From Poa pratensis (taxonomy: Eukaryota; Streptophyta; Magnoliopsida; Poales; Poaceae), in the NCBI GenBank assembly GCA_947311845.1, contig CAMZMU010000027.1, positions 71,838,184 to 71,902,183 on the forward strand: 64,000 bases of DNA, in the 5' to 3' direction. Positions within the stretch are counted from its first letter, which is position 1. Each line of letters begins with the position of its first letter. Below are positions 11,097 to 20,798 of the stretch, in pieces. A program made the position numbers and the translations under genes. The notes under the pieces are model-generated. The model searched no databases and had not been told where the DNA came from. It saw only the letters and a program-made list of their open reading frames with translations.

Positions 11097-14000
11097 TTAA
11101 GAGTAGAAGGGTCGAAGCAGAGCTACATTCCAAGGTCGCTTGGTTTCCTGTCCGGGTCTGTCCAAGCCATCCTCCCTTGGTTCCTGTACATCTATAAGAT
11201 AGTACGAGTCATTGTGCATAGCCCTGCTCACAATGAATGGTCCCTCCCATGGAGGTGACAATTTGTGTCGGCCTTTGCTGCGCTGCACCAGCCTCAGCAC
11301 TAGATCACCCTCATGAAACACTCGAGGACTGATTTTCCGGCTATGATAACGCCTGAGATTTTGCTGGTATATTGCTGTCCGAGACAGGGCCAACTCTCTT
11401 GCTTCCTCTAGCAGATCCACTGCATCTTCCCGGGCCTCCTTTGCCTCGGTTTCAGTGTACATTGCCACCCTTGGTGCATCATATTCTATGTCAGTGGGTA
11501 GGACAGCTTCTGCCCCATACACCAGAAAGAATGGCGTATAGCCTGTCGACCGATTCGGTGTAGTCCTTAGACCCCATAGAACTGATGGGATTTCATCTAT
11601 CCAGCACCCTGGAGTTTTCAACAATGGTTCAATGAGACGAGCCTTGATGCCGGCTAACACTAGAGCATTTGATCTTTCCACTTGCCCATTGGACTCTGGA
11701 TGTGCCACTGAGGCTATGTCTAACCGGATCCCCTTATTCATGCAGAATCGGGCAAACTCTCCGACAGCAAAGTTTGTGCCGTTATCCGAGATGATGCTAT
11801 GAGGGTATCCGTATCTCAAAATGATTTCTTTCAAGAAGATTACAGCCGAACGGCCATCCACTTTCCGTATTGGTTTCACCTCTATCCACTTGGTGAACTT
11901 ATCCACCATCACCAGCATATGTGTCATGTTGCCCCTAGCCGGCTTGAAATCTCCCACCATATCCAAACACCACACCGCAAATGGCCAAGTAATAGGAATT
12001 GTCTTCAGTGCCGATGCGGGTAAGTGTGTTTGCTTAGCAAATCTCTGGCATCCTTCACACCTGCGGACTATGTCCTCCGCATCTGCATGAGCAGTGGGCC
12101 AATAAAATCCATGCCGGAACACTTTAGCCACCAGGGCTCTTGTACTGCAATGATGTCCACATTCACCTTGGTGTATCTCTAGGAGCATCTCCTTGCCCTC
12201 TGCTGGCTCCACGCAGCGCTGCAACACCTCGGTTACACTTCTTTTGTATAACTCCTTGTTGATGATGGTATAAGCCTTGGATCTCCTCTGGACACGCCTA
12301 GCCTTGGTCTCATCGCTTGGCAAGCTTCCTTCCTCGATGAACTTCATGATCTCTTCAGCCCACTCTGGTACTGGATGCAAAGGGAACAAGTGCTCATTTT
12401 CTTCCACAGGTTTGGCCGCCATTATCTCTTCTATCAGCTTCTGTCCATTCCCCACAATCCGGTTAGCATCATCATCTCTACTCCTCTTTCCCAAGACTCG
12501 GTTAGCATTTTCCGAATCTGCGTGAGCAGTCCCCGAGTCCGGGCATGCAGTCCCCGGGTCTTCCTCGATATACTCAACGTCAACATTCATAGGAATAGCT
12601 TCGGATTCTTGCTTGGGAATAAAAATCGACTCGGAATCAGGCGACGGTTTGATTGAAGGGACCCTTAGATGATTCAAGGATATTCCGGGTGGGATTGCCT
12701 CCCTAGACGACCCGAGTTTTGACAGAACATCTGCAGCTTGGTTTTCCAGCCGAGGTATATGCTTGTATTCACAGCCTTCAAAAAATCCCGAAATTTTCTG
12801 AACATGAAACCGATACAGTGCCATATTGGCATCAAGAGCATCCCAATTTCCAGAAGATTGCTGTACGACCAAATCCGAATCACCGAAACATTCAATTCGG
12901 CGAACGCCGATGTCCCGAGCCACATTAAGCCCATGGATCAGTGCCTCATACTCGGCTACATTGTTTGACGCTGAGAAATGAATCTGCAATACATATCGCA
13001 ATTGATCCTGTTTTGGTGATGTGAGCACCACTCCAGCACCTAGCCCGATTTTGCATTTGGAACCGTCAAAGTGCAACCTCCAGTAATTGTAATCCGGTTT
13101 AGGTGGCTCATATTGCATCTCAGCCCAGTCACAAAGGAAATCCGGCAAAGCCTGAGACTTGATAGCGTCTCTTCTCTCATAATGTGGTGTGTAAGGAGAC
13201 ACTTCTATCGCCCATTTGGCAACTCGGCCAGTTGCATCTTTGCACCCAATGATCTCCGCAATTGGAGCTTCACACACCACTGTAATCGGGTGCTCTTGGA
13301 AGTAATGTTTCAATTTCTTGACCGCCAGGTACACACCATATGTCATCTTCTGGTAGTGAGGATAATTTTGCTTCGAAGTTGAGATCACCTCACTCAAATA
13401 GTACACCGGCCTCTGCACGGATTTGCCCTCTTCCTCTCTTTCTACCACAATAACCACACTTACGACCCGGTTAGTGGCCGCAATGTAAAGCAACATCGGT
13501 TCACTCGGCAAAGGTGATGCCAAAACTGGAGCAGTGGACAACATCTTTTTCAACTCATTGAAAGCCGAATCTGCCTGTGGGGTCCATGTGAACCCGGTGC
13601 TCTTTCTCATCAATTGATATAAGGGCAAAGCTTTCTCTCCTAACCGACTCACAAACCGGCTTAATGAGGCTAAGCACCCGGTGAATTTTTGCACATCTTT
13701 TAGACACTTAGGCAATTTCATGTTTTCTATGGCTCGGATCTTAGCCGGGTTAACTTCAATGCCTCGGCTTGATACAAGGAAGCCAAGCAACTTTCCAGCC
13801 GGGACACCAAAGGTGCATTTATCCGGATTCAATTTCAACCGATATTTTCTCAAGTTCACAAATGTCTCCTCGAGATCCCCGAGGAGAGTATGTTTCTCTT
13901 TAGTTTTGATAACAATATCATCGACATAGACCTGCACATTTTTGCCCATCTGGGAGTGTAGGCATTTCTGCATACATCTCTGATAAGTAGCACCGGCATT

Positions 14001-14528
14001 TCTCAAACCGAAACACATGACACGATAGCAATACGCCCCATACGGGGTAATAAAAGCAGTCTTTATTTGATCTTTAGGGTTCAGTGGTATCTGGTGAAAA
14101 CCAGAGTACGCATCAATAAAAGACAACAACTCACACCCAGCAGTGGAATCGATCACTTGATCAATCCGAGGTAAAGGAAATGGATCCTTCGGACACGCCT
14201 TGTTCAGATTGGTGAAGTCTATACACATGCGCCACACCTTGACCACAGCTGGTTCGTCCTTCTTCTTCTCTACCAGAACCGGATTGGATATCCAGTCTGG
14301 ATGCAGCACCTCCATAATGAATCCGGCTGCCAGTAGCTTAGCCAGCTCATCGAGCACCACTTTTCTTCTATCTTCTGAGAGACGCCTAGTCGGTTGCTTA
14401 ACCGGTTTTACTTCTGGCCTGACAAACAAAGAGTGCTCTGCCAATTCCCTCGGAACACCAGGCAGGTCCTTAGCCGACCATGCAAAGATATCCCGATTCT
14501 CACGGAGGAAATGGCAGAGCGCGCTTTC
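11097..14528 (-). CDS. Tat element pol: RT, RNase H, second RNase H, integrase
   Basis: The frame of 1,143 residues follows directly, in the same reading frame, after the amber codon that ends gag-protease. Reverse transcriptase has the YVDD active site near residue 200. The first RNase H has lost the expected first Asp (YIAAT context). The second, archaeal-type RNase H keeps its Asp (HFDGS), Glu (AEYEAL), Asp (FGDSDL) and Asp (QAADVLS). Integrase has an HHCC-type zinc finger (H..HHC..C..C) and the catalytic triad Asp (CLDMVGD), Asp (ISDNGTNF) and Glu (HPESNGQVE). The frame reaches a normal integrase C-terminus. No ATG lies close to the frame start, so it needs readthrough of the stop or expression as a fusion. 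Apart from that codon pol is intact. Confidence 0.92.
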   Translation of the reverse strand, partial: ESALCHFLRENRDIFAWSAKDLPGVPRELAEHSLFVRPEVKPVKQPTRRLSEDRRKVVLDELAKLLAAGFIMEVLHPDWISNPVLVEKKKDEPAVVKVWRMCIDFTNLNKACPKDPFPLPRIDQVIDSTAGCELLSFIDAYSGFHQIPLNPKDQIKTAFITPYGAYCYRVMCFGLRNAGATYQRCMQKCLHSQMGKNVQVYVDDIVIKTKEKHTLLGDLEETFVNLRKYRLKLNPDKCTFGVPAGKLLGFLVSSRGIEVNPAKIRAIENMKLPKCLKDVQKFTGCLASLSRFVSRLGEKALPLYQLMRKSTGFTWTPQADSAFNELKKMLSTAPVLASPLPSEPMLLYIAATNRVVSVVIVVEREEEGKSVQRPVYYLSEVISTSKQNYPHYQKMTYGVYLAVKKLKHYFQEHPITVVCEAPIAEIIGCKDATGRVAKWAIEVSPYTPHYERRDAIKSQALPDFLCDWAEMQYEPPKPDYNYWRLHFDGSKCKIGLGAGVVLTSPKQDQLRYVLQIHFSASNNVAEYEALIHGLNVARDIGVRRIECFGDSDLVVQQSSGNWDALDANMALYRFHVQKISGFFEGCEYKHIPRLENQAADVLSKLGSSREAIPPGISLNHLRVPSIKPSPDSESIFIPKQESEAIPMNVDVEYIEEDPGTACPDSGTAHADSENANRVLGKRSRDDDANRIVGNGQKLIEEIMAAKPVEENEHLFPLHPVPEWAEEIMKFIEEGSLPSDETKARRVQRRSKAYTIINKELYKRSVTEVLQRCVEPAEGKEMLLEIHQGECGHHCSTRALVAKVFRHGFYWPTAHADAEDIVRRCEGCQRFAKQTHLPASALKTIPITWPFAVWCLDMVGDFKPARGNMTHMLVMVDKFTKWIEVKPIRKVDGRSAVIFLKEIILRYGYPHSIISDNGTNFAVGEFARFCMNKGIRLDIASVAHPESNGQVERSNALVLAGIKARLIEPLLKTPGCWIDEIPSVLWGLRTTPNRSTGYTPFFLVYGAEAVLPTDIEYDAPRVAMYTETEAKEAREDAVDLLEEARELALSRTAIYQQNLRRYHSRKISPRVFHEGDLVLRLVQRSKGRHKLSPPWEGPFIVSRAMHNDSYYLIDVQEPREDGLDRPGQETKRPWNVALLRPFYS

Positions 14529-17500
14529 CTATTTCTCGCCCAAACCGGCTCCAATGATGGCCATGCGCTCTGGGTTCTCCGGGTCAATGGGGATCTTCTT
14601 TGTCTCCTTGGGCACTTCAAAGGTTGCGCCGCCATCCGGGTTGGTCATGGCCAGCACGCCTAACTGAGCCGACTTCGCCATTGCCACCACCTCGTGCATC
14701 TTGCTCTTTTCAGCTTGTATCACCAGTGATTCGGCTAAGTTGGAACCAACTGTAGCACACTGTATGGCCTTCTTGTAGTCTCCCGCAACGGTGATAACAC
14801 CATTCGGGCCAGGCATTTTCATCTTGAGGTAGGCCACATGAGTAGATATCATGAACTTGGCTAATGCTGGCCTGCCAAGCAGAGCATGGTATGGGCTTTC
14901 CAAATCCACCACCTCGAACTCGAGACTCTCAAGCCTGTGATTGTCCCTGGTACCGAACAACACATCTACCCAGATCTTACCCATGGGGGAACAAGATACC
15001 CCGGGTACTATGCCATGGAAAGTACAGCTGCTCTGTTGCAACTGATTCGGCGAAATACCCAACTTGATCATTGTGTCCCGATACATGATGTTTATGGCAC
15101 TGCCATTGTCGACCAAGACTCGGCTAAATTTCACGTTCAGCTTGGGTCCAACCAAAGTTGGATCCACCACCAGTGCATAGTTCCCTGGGCTTGGCATGAT
15201 CCTTGGGTTATCCGCCCTGCTCCAAGTGATCTCCTGCTCAGACCAGTTCAAGTACTTTGGAACTGCTGGCATCACGGCATTCACCTCCTTTGCTCGTCTC
15301 AACTGACTTTTCTTGTCAGTTGGCTCGGTCACGAAAACCACATAACTCTGATGTGCTTCCTTGTAATCATTCCCAGGGTATCCACCTTGCCTACTTGGGC
15401 CATCACCATTGTCACTGCCTCCCATGTTCACCAGGTTAACCGGCTTCGTTGCTGCTGGCCTTGGAGTTCCAGCGTTGACCGGGGTCGCATTGGCTCCGGT
15501 TAGCGGCATGTTTGGCCTGAAATTCGGTCTAGGAGCACCTCTTTGAGGTGGTCCTCTTTGACCTTCCGCCTGAATGCGGTGATGCCAACTACAGTTCCGG
15601 GTCGAATGATTAGCCGGTTTGCGCGGATCGGTGGTGTGATAACAGCAAGGCCCATCTAATCTGGACTCAAAAGTCAGAGGTGGACTTGGTCCCTCCCACA
15701 CTTTCTTCGGCCAAGCACCTTGATTCGGCCTCCAAGCTGGACCATCAGTTTTCTGCCTCTGCGCATCTCCTCCACCGGGTTGATCCATGTTTACCGCAGC
15801 AACTTGATCAGAACCGTATCTGTAATCCGGATCTCTTCTCTTGTAACCGAATTCATGTCGGTCACTAGGCCTTAATGGTCCAACTCGGTTATTAACTGGT
15901 TGCCTCCTGTTTGCTCCCACTGCATCCAATGCGGGCTGTGTTGGATCACCCAGCGCATACGTGTCTGCTATCCGGATCATATCTGCCAGGGTTTTCGGCA
16001 TATCTCTTTGGAGTTTCTGCCAAAGTGGTGTACCATGCCTGCATCCCTGTGCAAACCATGAAATGGCCTGCTCCTCCACTACACCTTCGCAAGAATTGCG
16101 CATGTTGCTCCACCGAGTCAAATACTCTCGGTCTGTCTCCCTCTCTTCCTGCTTGCACGCAGCCAGGAGCTGAGGTCGGTTTGGCCTCTTGTAGGTGCTG
16201 GAGAAGTTGCTGTTAAACGCCTGTTCCAAATCCATCCAACAATTGATACTACCCGGCGGCAAGTTATTCAACCAGATCCGGGCTGGACCTTCTAACATAT
16301 GCGGGAGATACCGGACCGCCCATCGGCGATTGCCCCCCGCAATGTGCACTGATGATACATAGTCCGTCAGCCAATCCTGTGGCTTGGTGCTCCCATTATA
16401 CGGCTTCGTGTTGCGGCCGAGCTGAAACAAAGGCACACTTGGCTCATTCATTATCCGAGGTCCAAAGCATGGTGGACCCGGTGGGCCCTGCTCTTCCAGC
16501 TTCTCGGACTGGTAGATTCTGTCCAATTTGAGACGCTGATCATCCGGATCCAACATCCGAGGCCCCAGTCTCGACGCCAGTGCATTGTCATACGTCTGGT
16601 ATCCGGCTCGCGCCATAGCCGAATTGCCATCGTCATAACGGTAGCCCACCTGGCCACCACTCTGCTGCTGCACCTGTGCCATCATTTGCTGTCCGGGGTG
16701 GCGAGGCGGTTGACCTCGGCCAGCCGAATTCTCCCTTCCAGTACCCGGATTGCCTTGACCACCACTGTTTCTGCCTTGTCCGCCTTTTCCTTGGGCTGCA
16801 AGTTGCTTGCTTGCGTATACCGCATCATAAGTTTGCAGCTGCTTGCTCTTACCCGAGTTCACACTTTGGGCTCGGTCAATCCCAACATGCGGAGAGGACG
16901 CTTGCCCCTTAGACTTCTGGCTAGCAGCCCTAACCGAGACAACTACCCGGGAACCACCAGCATCCGGATTAGCTTTCCTGTAGGCCTCATTCTGCCTGTT
17001 GCACACATCCACTAGCTCATTCACTCTCTCCGCCTGCTTGCGCCAAGCATCCCCGGTCAGGTTACTTAATTCAGCTCGCGCTGCTGCTGCAGCCCTAAGA
17101 TTCTTAGCCGGGGAGCTATAAACCGGCTTGCCTGTTCCGGACCTATGACTAGTGGCTTTACTTGAGCTCGAACCTGCAGCTCTAGCCAACTCGTCGTTGA
17201 GGTCCTTGCCTCTGTTACGTAGCTCGGCTTTCTTGCGCGAGCGGTGCACTACAGGAGTAAAGCCATCTGTGATACCATTGGCAGCATTGTATTCTCTCAG
17301 GTCTCTATCAAACTCTTGCCTAGACTCTATCACTAACCGAGCCTCTTTTTGCAACCTCAGGCGCTCTGCCTCTAGCTGAGCTACAGTAAGATCAACATTT
17401 GCTCCAGGAGCCACTGGCCGAGCTAGCTTTTCCAAGATACCCTCTAAGGAAGCACCCCTGCTTGACGTGCCAAGGGGACCAACCGGATCGGGTTTCTCCT

Positions 17501-17972
17501 TAGGGAACTTAGCTGTCCGAGTCGGCATGTCAGCCGGATCGACTGGCGTGGCCAGTTCCTCTGGCACGCTCGTGCTGGCACCTCCTTTGCCTGCAGCAGC
17601 GTTTGCGGCAGCCACCATGACCTCCACGCTGCTCCCAGGGCGAGCGCTACGCCCTCCGCGAGCTGCGCGGAAAGAGGGAGGATCCGCAGCCACGAGCACC
17701 TGCGCCGGGTACTCGCGAACTGGCTCGGTGGCGACGTAGGTGACGAAGCTGCCCAGCGTCATGAGGAAGCCATCCGCGGGGAAGGGCTTGTTGGAGAAGC
17801 ACCCCGCGTTGTCGCTGATGAAGTTGAACTCGCCGAGCTTGCACACGAGCCCGGAGAGGACCCGCTCGCCGGCACCAGTGACGGAGCCCGTCCGGATGGA
17901 AACCCCAGCCAACGCCAATGCTTGCCCCACGGTGGGCGCCAACTGTCGTGGTGGTGTCACGGCAGATGCCAT
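14529..17972 (-). CDS. Tat element gag-protease, ended by an in-frame TAG
   Basis: The 1,147-codon frame includes the retrotransposon gag domain (about residues 560-700, motif YNGSTKPQDWLTDY), a Cys/His-rich segment near residue 830, and an aspartic protease with the active site VDNGS near residue 985. The C-terminal half is what identifies it; residues 1-250 are unfamiliar. The longest frame starts at an ATG at 17972, which lies inside the LTR, and crosses the primer-binding site. The first in-frame ATG downstream of the primer site is at 17762 and is an equally plausible start. The stop at 14529-14531 is a single TAG, after which the frame continues without a break into pol. A Gln codon there (CAG to TAG) would explain it, because related elements read through as one polyprotein. 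Confidence 0.88.
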   Translation of the reverse strand: MASAVTPPRQLAPTVGQALALAGVSIRTGSVTGAGERVLSGLVCKLGEFNFISDNAGCFSNKPFPADGFLMTLGSFVTYVATEPVREYPAQVLVAADPPSFRAARGGRSARPGSSVEVMVAAANAAAGKGGASTSVPEELATPVDPADMPTRTAKFPKEKPDPVGPLGTSSRGASLEGILEKLARPVAPGANVDLTVAQLEAERLRLQKEARLVIESRQEFDRDLREYNAANGITDGFTPVVHRSRKKAELRNRGKDLNDELARAAGSSSSKATSHRSGTGKPVYSSPAKNLRAAAAARAELSNLTGDAWRKQAERVNELVDVCNRQNEAYRKANPDAGGSRVVVSVRAASQKSKGQASSPHVGIDRAQSVNSGKSKQLQTYDAVYASKQLAAQGKGGQGRNSGGQGNPGTGRENSAGRGQPPRHPGQQMMAQVQQQSGGQVGYRYDDGNSAMARAGYQTYDNALASRLGPRMLDPDDQRLKLDRIYQSEKLEEQGPPGPPCFGPRIMNEPSVPLFQLGRNTKPYNGSTKPQDWLTDYVSSVHIAGGNRRWAVRYLPHMLEGPARIWLNNLPPGSINCWMDLEQAFNSNFSSTYKRPNRPQLLAACKQEERETDREYLTRWSNMRNSCEGVVEEQAISWFAQGCRHGTPLWQKLQRDMPKTLADMIRIADTYALGDPTQPALDAVGANRRQPVNNRVGPLRPSDRHEFGYKRRDPDYRYGSDQVAAVNMDQPGGGDAQRQKTDGPAWRPNQGAWPKKVWEGPSPPLTFESRLDGPCCYHTTDPRKPANHSTRNCSWHHRIQAEGQRGPPQRGAPRPNFRPNMPLTGANATPVNAGTPRPAATKPVNLVNMGGSDNGDGPSRQGGYPGNDYKEAHQSYVVFVTEPTDKKSQLRRAKEVNAVMPAVPKYLNWSEQEITWSRADNPRIMPSPGNYALVVDPTLVGPKLNVKFSRVLVDNGSAINIMYRDTMIKLGISPNQLQQSSCTFHGIVPGVSCSPMGKIWVDVLFGTRDNHRLESLEFEVVDLESPYHALLGRPALAKFMISTHVAYLKMKMPGPNGVITVAGDYKKAIQCATVGSNLAESLVIQAEKSKMHEVVAMAKSAQLGVLAMTNPDGGATFEVPKETKKIPIDPENPERMAIIGAGLGEK
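17925..17942 (-). promoter_or_regulatory. Primer-binding site of the Tat element
   Basis: One base after the 5' LTR end (minus strand) the sequence reads TTGGCGCCCACCGTGGGG. The TGGCGCC start pairs with tRNA 3' ends in GGCGCCA, as in plant tRNA-Asp, but the rest does not clearly match that tRNA, so I leave the primer unnamed. Confidence 0.75.
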
Positions 17973-18777
17973 GGGTATGGCTTAAGTGTGGGCTCGCTTG
18001 GGCGTTGGGGGAACCGGGGAGGGTTTGCGCGCCTACGAAGCACGCATGAAGACCAAACAAGAACCTCGCAGGAATCAACAAGAACAAAGCAAACCAAGAA
18101 CAGCGAAGAACACCACGATGTACCCTGCTTCGGGGCCCTCTTGTGGAGGTAACACCCCTACTGCAGCTCTAGCCTACTCTCTTATATCTCAAGTGTTTAC
18201 AAGTACAGAGCGCTCCTTGAGCTGTATGATGAACAAAGGAACGGGCTCTAGGTAGAAGATGAAGCTTGGGGGGGAAATGATGCTCACAATGGTCGATCCT
18301 CCCCACAGAAGGAGGTGGTGTTGCCTATATACAGTAACCGAATTACCCTTTTGCCCCTGGCCGCAGAGGACAATGGCATGGACAAGGAGAACAGGACAAA
18401 CACTGGCCACTGTCACTCAGCCCAGCTCACCCTCTGTTCACCACAGGCTTATCTTTCCTCTTTGAGCTTAAGGCAGTGTAGACCACAGTAGCCTAGCCAC
18501 TGCCCCTTTCCCGAATAGGCCGAGTCAGCGCCTAGGGGCTTGTGACCCGGAAAACCTGTGGCAGCACCTTGCTGTCTTCTGAGCCCCGGTCAGTAACCTT
18601 ACAGTGCCCGTGACTTTTACTGACATTACTTGGCCCCTGTGCATCATCCGAGTTGCCCTACCCGGGTCCTTCCTGACCGACCCGGATAACTTAGCCGGCT
18701 CTTCTTTCCTTGATCCGGTTAGACCTTAACTGCTCATAACACATCATCTTTGCCCTACCCGGGGCAGCCCCCCGACA
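17944..18777 (-). repeat. 5' LTR of the Tat element
   Basis: 834 bp with TG/CA ends in minus-strand orientation, followed on that strand by the primer site and gag. Nearly identical to the copy at 4669-5497. Confidence 0.92.
18325..18331 (-). promoter_or_regulatory. TATA box in the 5' LTR
   Basis: TATATAG on the minus strand. It would start transcription near 18295, which makes 18777 to about 18295 the U3 region. The same box occurs in the 3' LTR at 5046-5052. Confidence 0.55.
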
Positions 18778-18807
18778 CTGCGACACCGAGGAGGACGTCA
18801 ACACGGG

Positions 18808-18990
18808 GTTGCGGCGGCGACATCGACATGGGCTGTTGTGGCGACATCGACACGAGGCAGCAGCAGCGACAACGGCATTGACAAGGGCTGCGGCGGCGAC
18901 ATCGACACGGGCTGCGGCGGGGGGCGGCGACATCGACACGGGCTGCTGCTGTGGCGACATCGACACGCGGCCGCGGCGACAACAACATGG
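18808..18990. repeat. GC-rich minisatellite
   Basis: About six degenerate units contain GGCGACATCGACACGGGCTG, with (GCN)n variation between units. It lies in the right arm of the CACTA element just beyond the gypsy TSD. ORFs on either strand here are repeat artefacts. Confidence 0.75.
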
Positions 18991-19189
18991 CGATGGCGTG
19001 TCATTTTGTAAAATTCCAGACTTATATTGATTGATGTAATGGGGCACTTGGACTATTGAATAATGACATCTATTATTGATCGATGTAATGGTCTATTCGA
19101 ATTACTGGATAATGACGTGTCTAAATCTATAAGATAAATAGATTAATTAATATGGTTTTGATTTTTTTTTAATTCCTAAAATCTTACTA

Positions 19190-19450
19190 GTGGCGAACAT
19201 ATACTGCCCGCCAGTAGTAAGTAGTGGCGAACATTTGGCAGTGATTCCTAAAATCTTACTATTGGCGAACATATACTGCCCGCCAGTAGTAAGTAGTGGC
19301 GAACATTTGGCAGTGCCCGCCAGCGGTAACATTCCATACTGTTGGTGACAGATTTGTTCGCTAGCGGTAGCACTTACCACTGGCCAGCCTGTACTGGCGG
19401 GCAGCCGTTTGCCAGCGGTAGCTAAATTTTGTCCGCCAATGGTAGCCATT
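19190..19450. repeat. CACTA subterminal repeats, right arm
   Basis: Multiple GGCGAACAT / CCCGCCAGTAG units lie here, including a direct duplication of a ~70-bp block (19190-19256 and 19261-19320). They match the motif class of the left arm (CTGGCGAAC). Confidence 0.75.
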
Positions 19451-19465
19451 CTCCTACTAGTGAAT

Positions 19466-20660
19466 TAGGCACATCATACTTTTGAATTCTAGCCCCTTAG
19501 TTTTTCGGAAAACAACTCGCACTACACAACACCTCCAGTCAAACAAATGGGTATATCACATTGTCCCTGATCTTCCGGGTATTTACAGCAAAAAATGCCT
19601 CCGCGGTGATTTACCGCAGTATCAAAAAAAATCTGAGTATTGCAACGAAATTCCTCAATCCATGCATGAAAAAATAAATTAATGCAACATTTCGAAAAAC
19701 GATAATGCTACAAAAAACTGGTTAAACTACAATGTTTAATGCACATAGCTTTGCAACAAAACTCACCATTTTTTTTTTACAAAATCACAAACGATTACAA
19801 CAAAAAAAACATTTCTTTTAGCAATAAAATATTGGTTAAGCAACAAATTATTTTGTGCAGATTCATTTGCAACAATATCATTACCATTTTAAGAACAATC
19901 ACAAGGTTTAACAACAAAAAATCGACGTGTTTTCATCATTTGAAAATCCACATAAAAACATCCTAGAAGAAAATACGAGGAAACACACAATTTTGCACCA
20001 AACGCCTTGAAAAGCATTGCAACAACTAGCATGTGATTTCGTACACCATACGAGTTTGTTACAGTTTGGAACCACATATGCAACATCAGAAATATCGGAG
20101 AAGGGCTAAACGCCCAGAAAAACTTGCAACGAATCGCTTTTATTTCCACAACAAAACTGCAACTTTGTTACAAATTTAAAATAGGTATGCAACATTAGAT
20201 AAATGGCGAAAGAAACTTAGCAAGCAGGTTCCGCTGCAGAAAGTTGCTATGGTGGGCTGTTGAGTTCCGTTAATGCACAAAACTGGCCCAGGAAATGGAG
20301 AAAATGCTGGGCTGTATATACAGAGGGCAGACGGCCCAAAAGGCCTGTGCTGGGCGAGCCGCGCGAACGAGATACTAGCGGTCGCATAGGTCGCCCTACC
20401 CCAAGAACAATTGCACACGCTTCAAACATTTTATAATGAGATGCCACTGTCGTCCCAGATTTGGAGCATTTACAACGAGCCATGATCCATACAACATTCA
20501 GCAGACGCGCGTATTCAAGATTTTTTCGATTCGTTATTTCATGGACGATTCAACATGAACACGTTACACATCAGTTTCATACTCATCTTTGGAACTGAAG
20601 GGGGAGCTCGCATCGCACGGAGATGGATGTGGCGGTAGATCGCGCGCGATGCTGCTGGCG
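19466..20660. other. AT-rich intergenic DNA with recurrent TGCAACA motifs
   Basis: No gene recognised. The short core GCAAC or TGCAACA followed by AAA recurs more than ten times between 19640 and 20210. The array looks like degenerate subterminal repeats of a DNA transposon whose ends I could not identify. Confidence 0.4.
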
Positions 20661-20661
20661 A

Positions 20662-20798
20662 GGTCGATCTCCCGTGCATCATCCATGAGAGCATCTCTAA
20701 TATAGGTGATGTAAAATAAGATTTAACCGCTTTTTAAATCTACAGGTCGATCTCCCGTGCATCATCCATGAGAGCATCCATGAGAGCATCTCTAATAT
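20662..20798. repeat. ~82-bp tandem duplication
   Basis: AGGTCGATCTCCCGTGCATC and the following bases occur at 20662 and again at 20744. The second copy carries an extra internal repeat of CATCCATGAGAG. Confidence 0.8.

Larger units (their letters stand above)
4669..18777 (-). mobile_element. Intact Ty3/gypsy retrotransposon, Tat type
   Basis: The 14,109-bp element has TG..CA long terminal repeats of 829 and 834 bp and a perfect TSD, CTGCG, at 4664-4668 and 18778-18782. Gene order on the minus strand is gag, aspartic protease, reverse transcriptase, RNase H, a second archaeal-type RNase H, integrase. The second RNase H, plus an extra gene on the opposite strand between pol and the 3' LTR, are features of the Tat group (Grande/RIRE2/Retand-like elements). 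The LTRs differ by one substitution, one 4-base indel and three single-base indels, so the insertion is very recent. It disrupts the CACTA element around it. Confidence 0.92.
3962..19462. mobile_element. Non-autonomous CACTA transposon, split by a gypsy insertion
   Basis: The left end reads CACTAGTACAAAAAAGG. The right end, read inverted, is CACTAGTAGGAGAATGG. The 3-bp duplication AAT occurs at 3959-3961 and 19463-19465. CACTA termini, a 3-bp TSD and dense subterminal repeats identify the superfamily. Without the nested 14.1-kb retrotransposon the element is only about 1.4 kb and encodes no transposase, so it is a deletion derivative that depends on an autonomous partner. The arms also hold a GC-rich stretch (about 4330-4500) and a minisatellite (18.8-19.0 kb) that could be captured sequence. 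Confidence 0.85.

Noticed and set aside
18691..19047. Several ORFs over the GC minisatellite
   Set aside because: Open frames on both strands caused by a repeat unit near a multiple of three.
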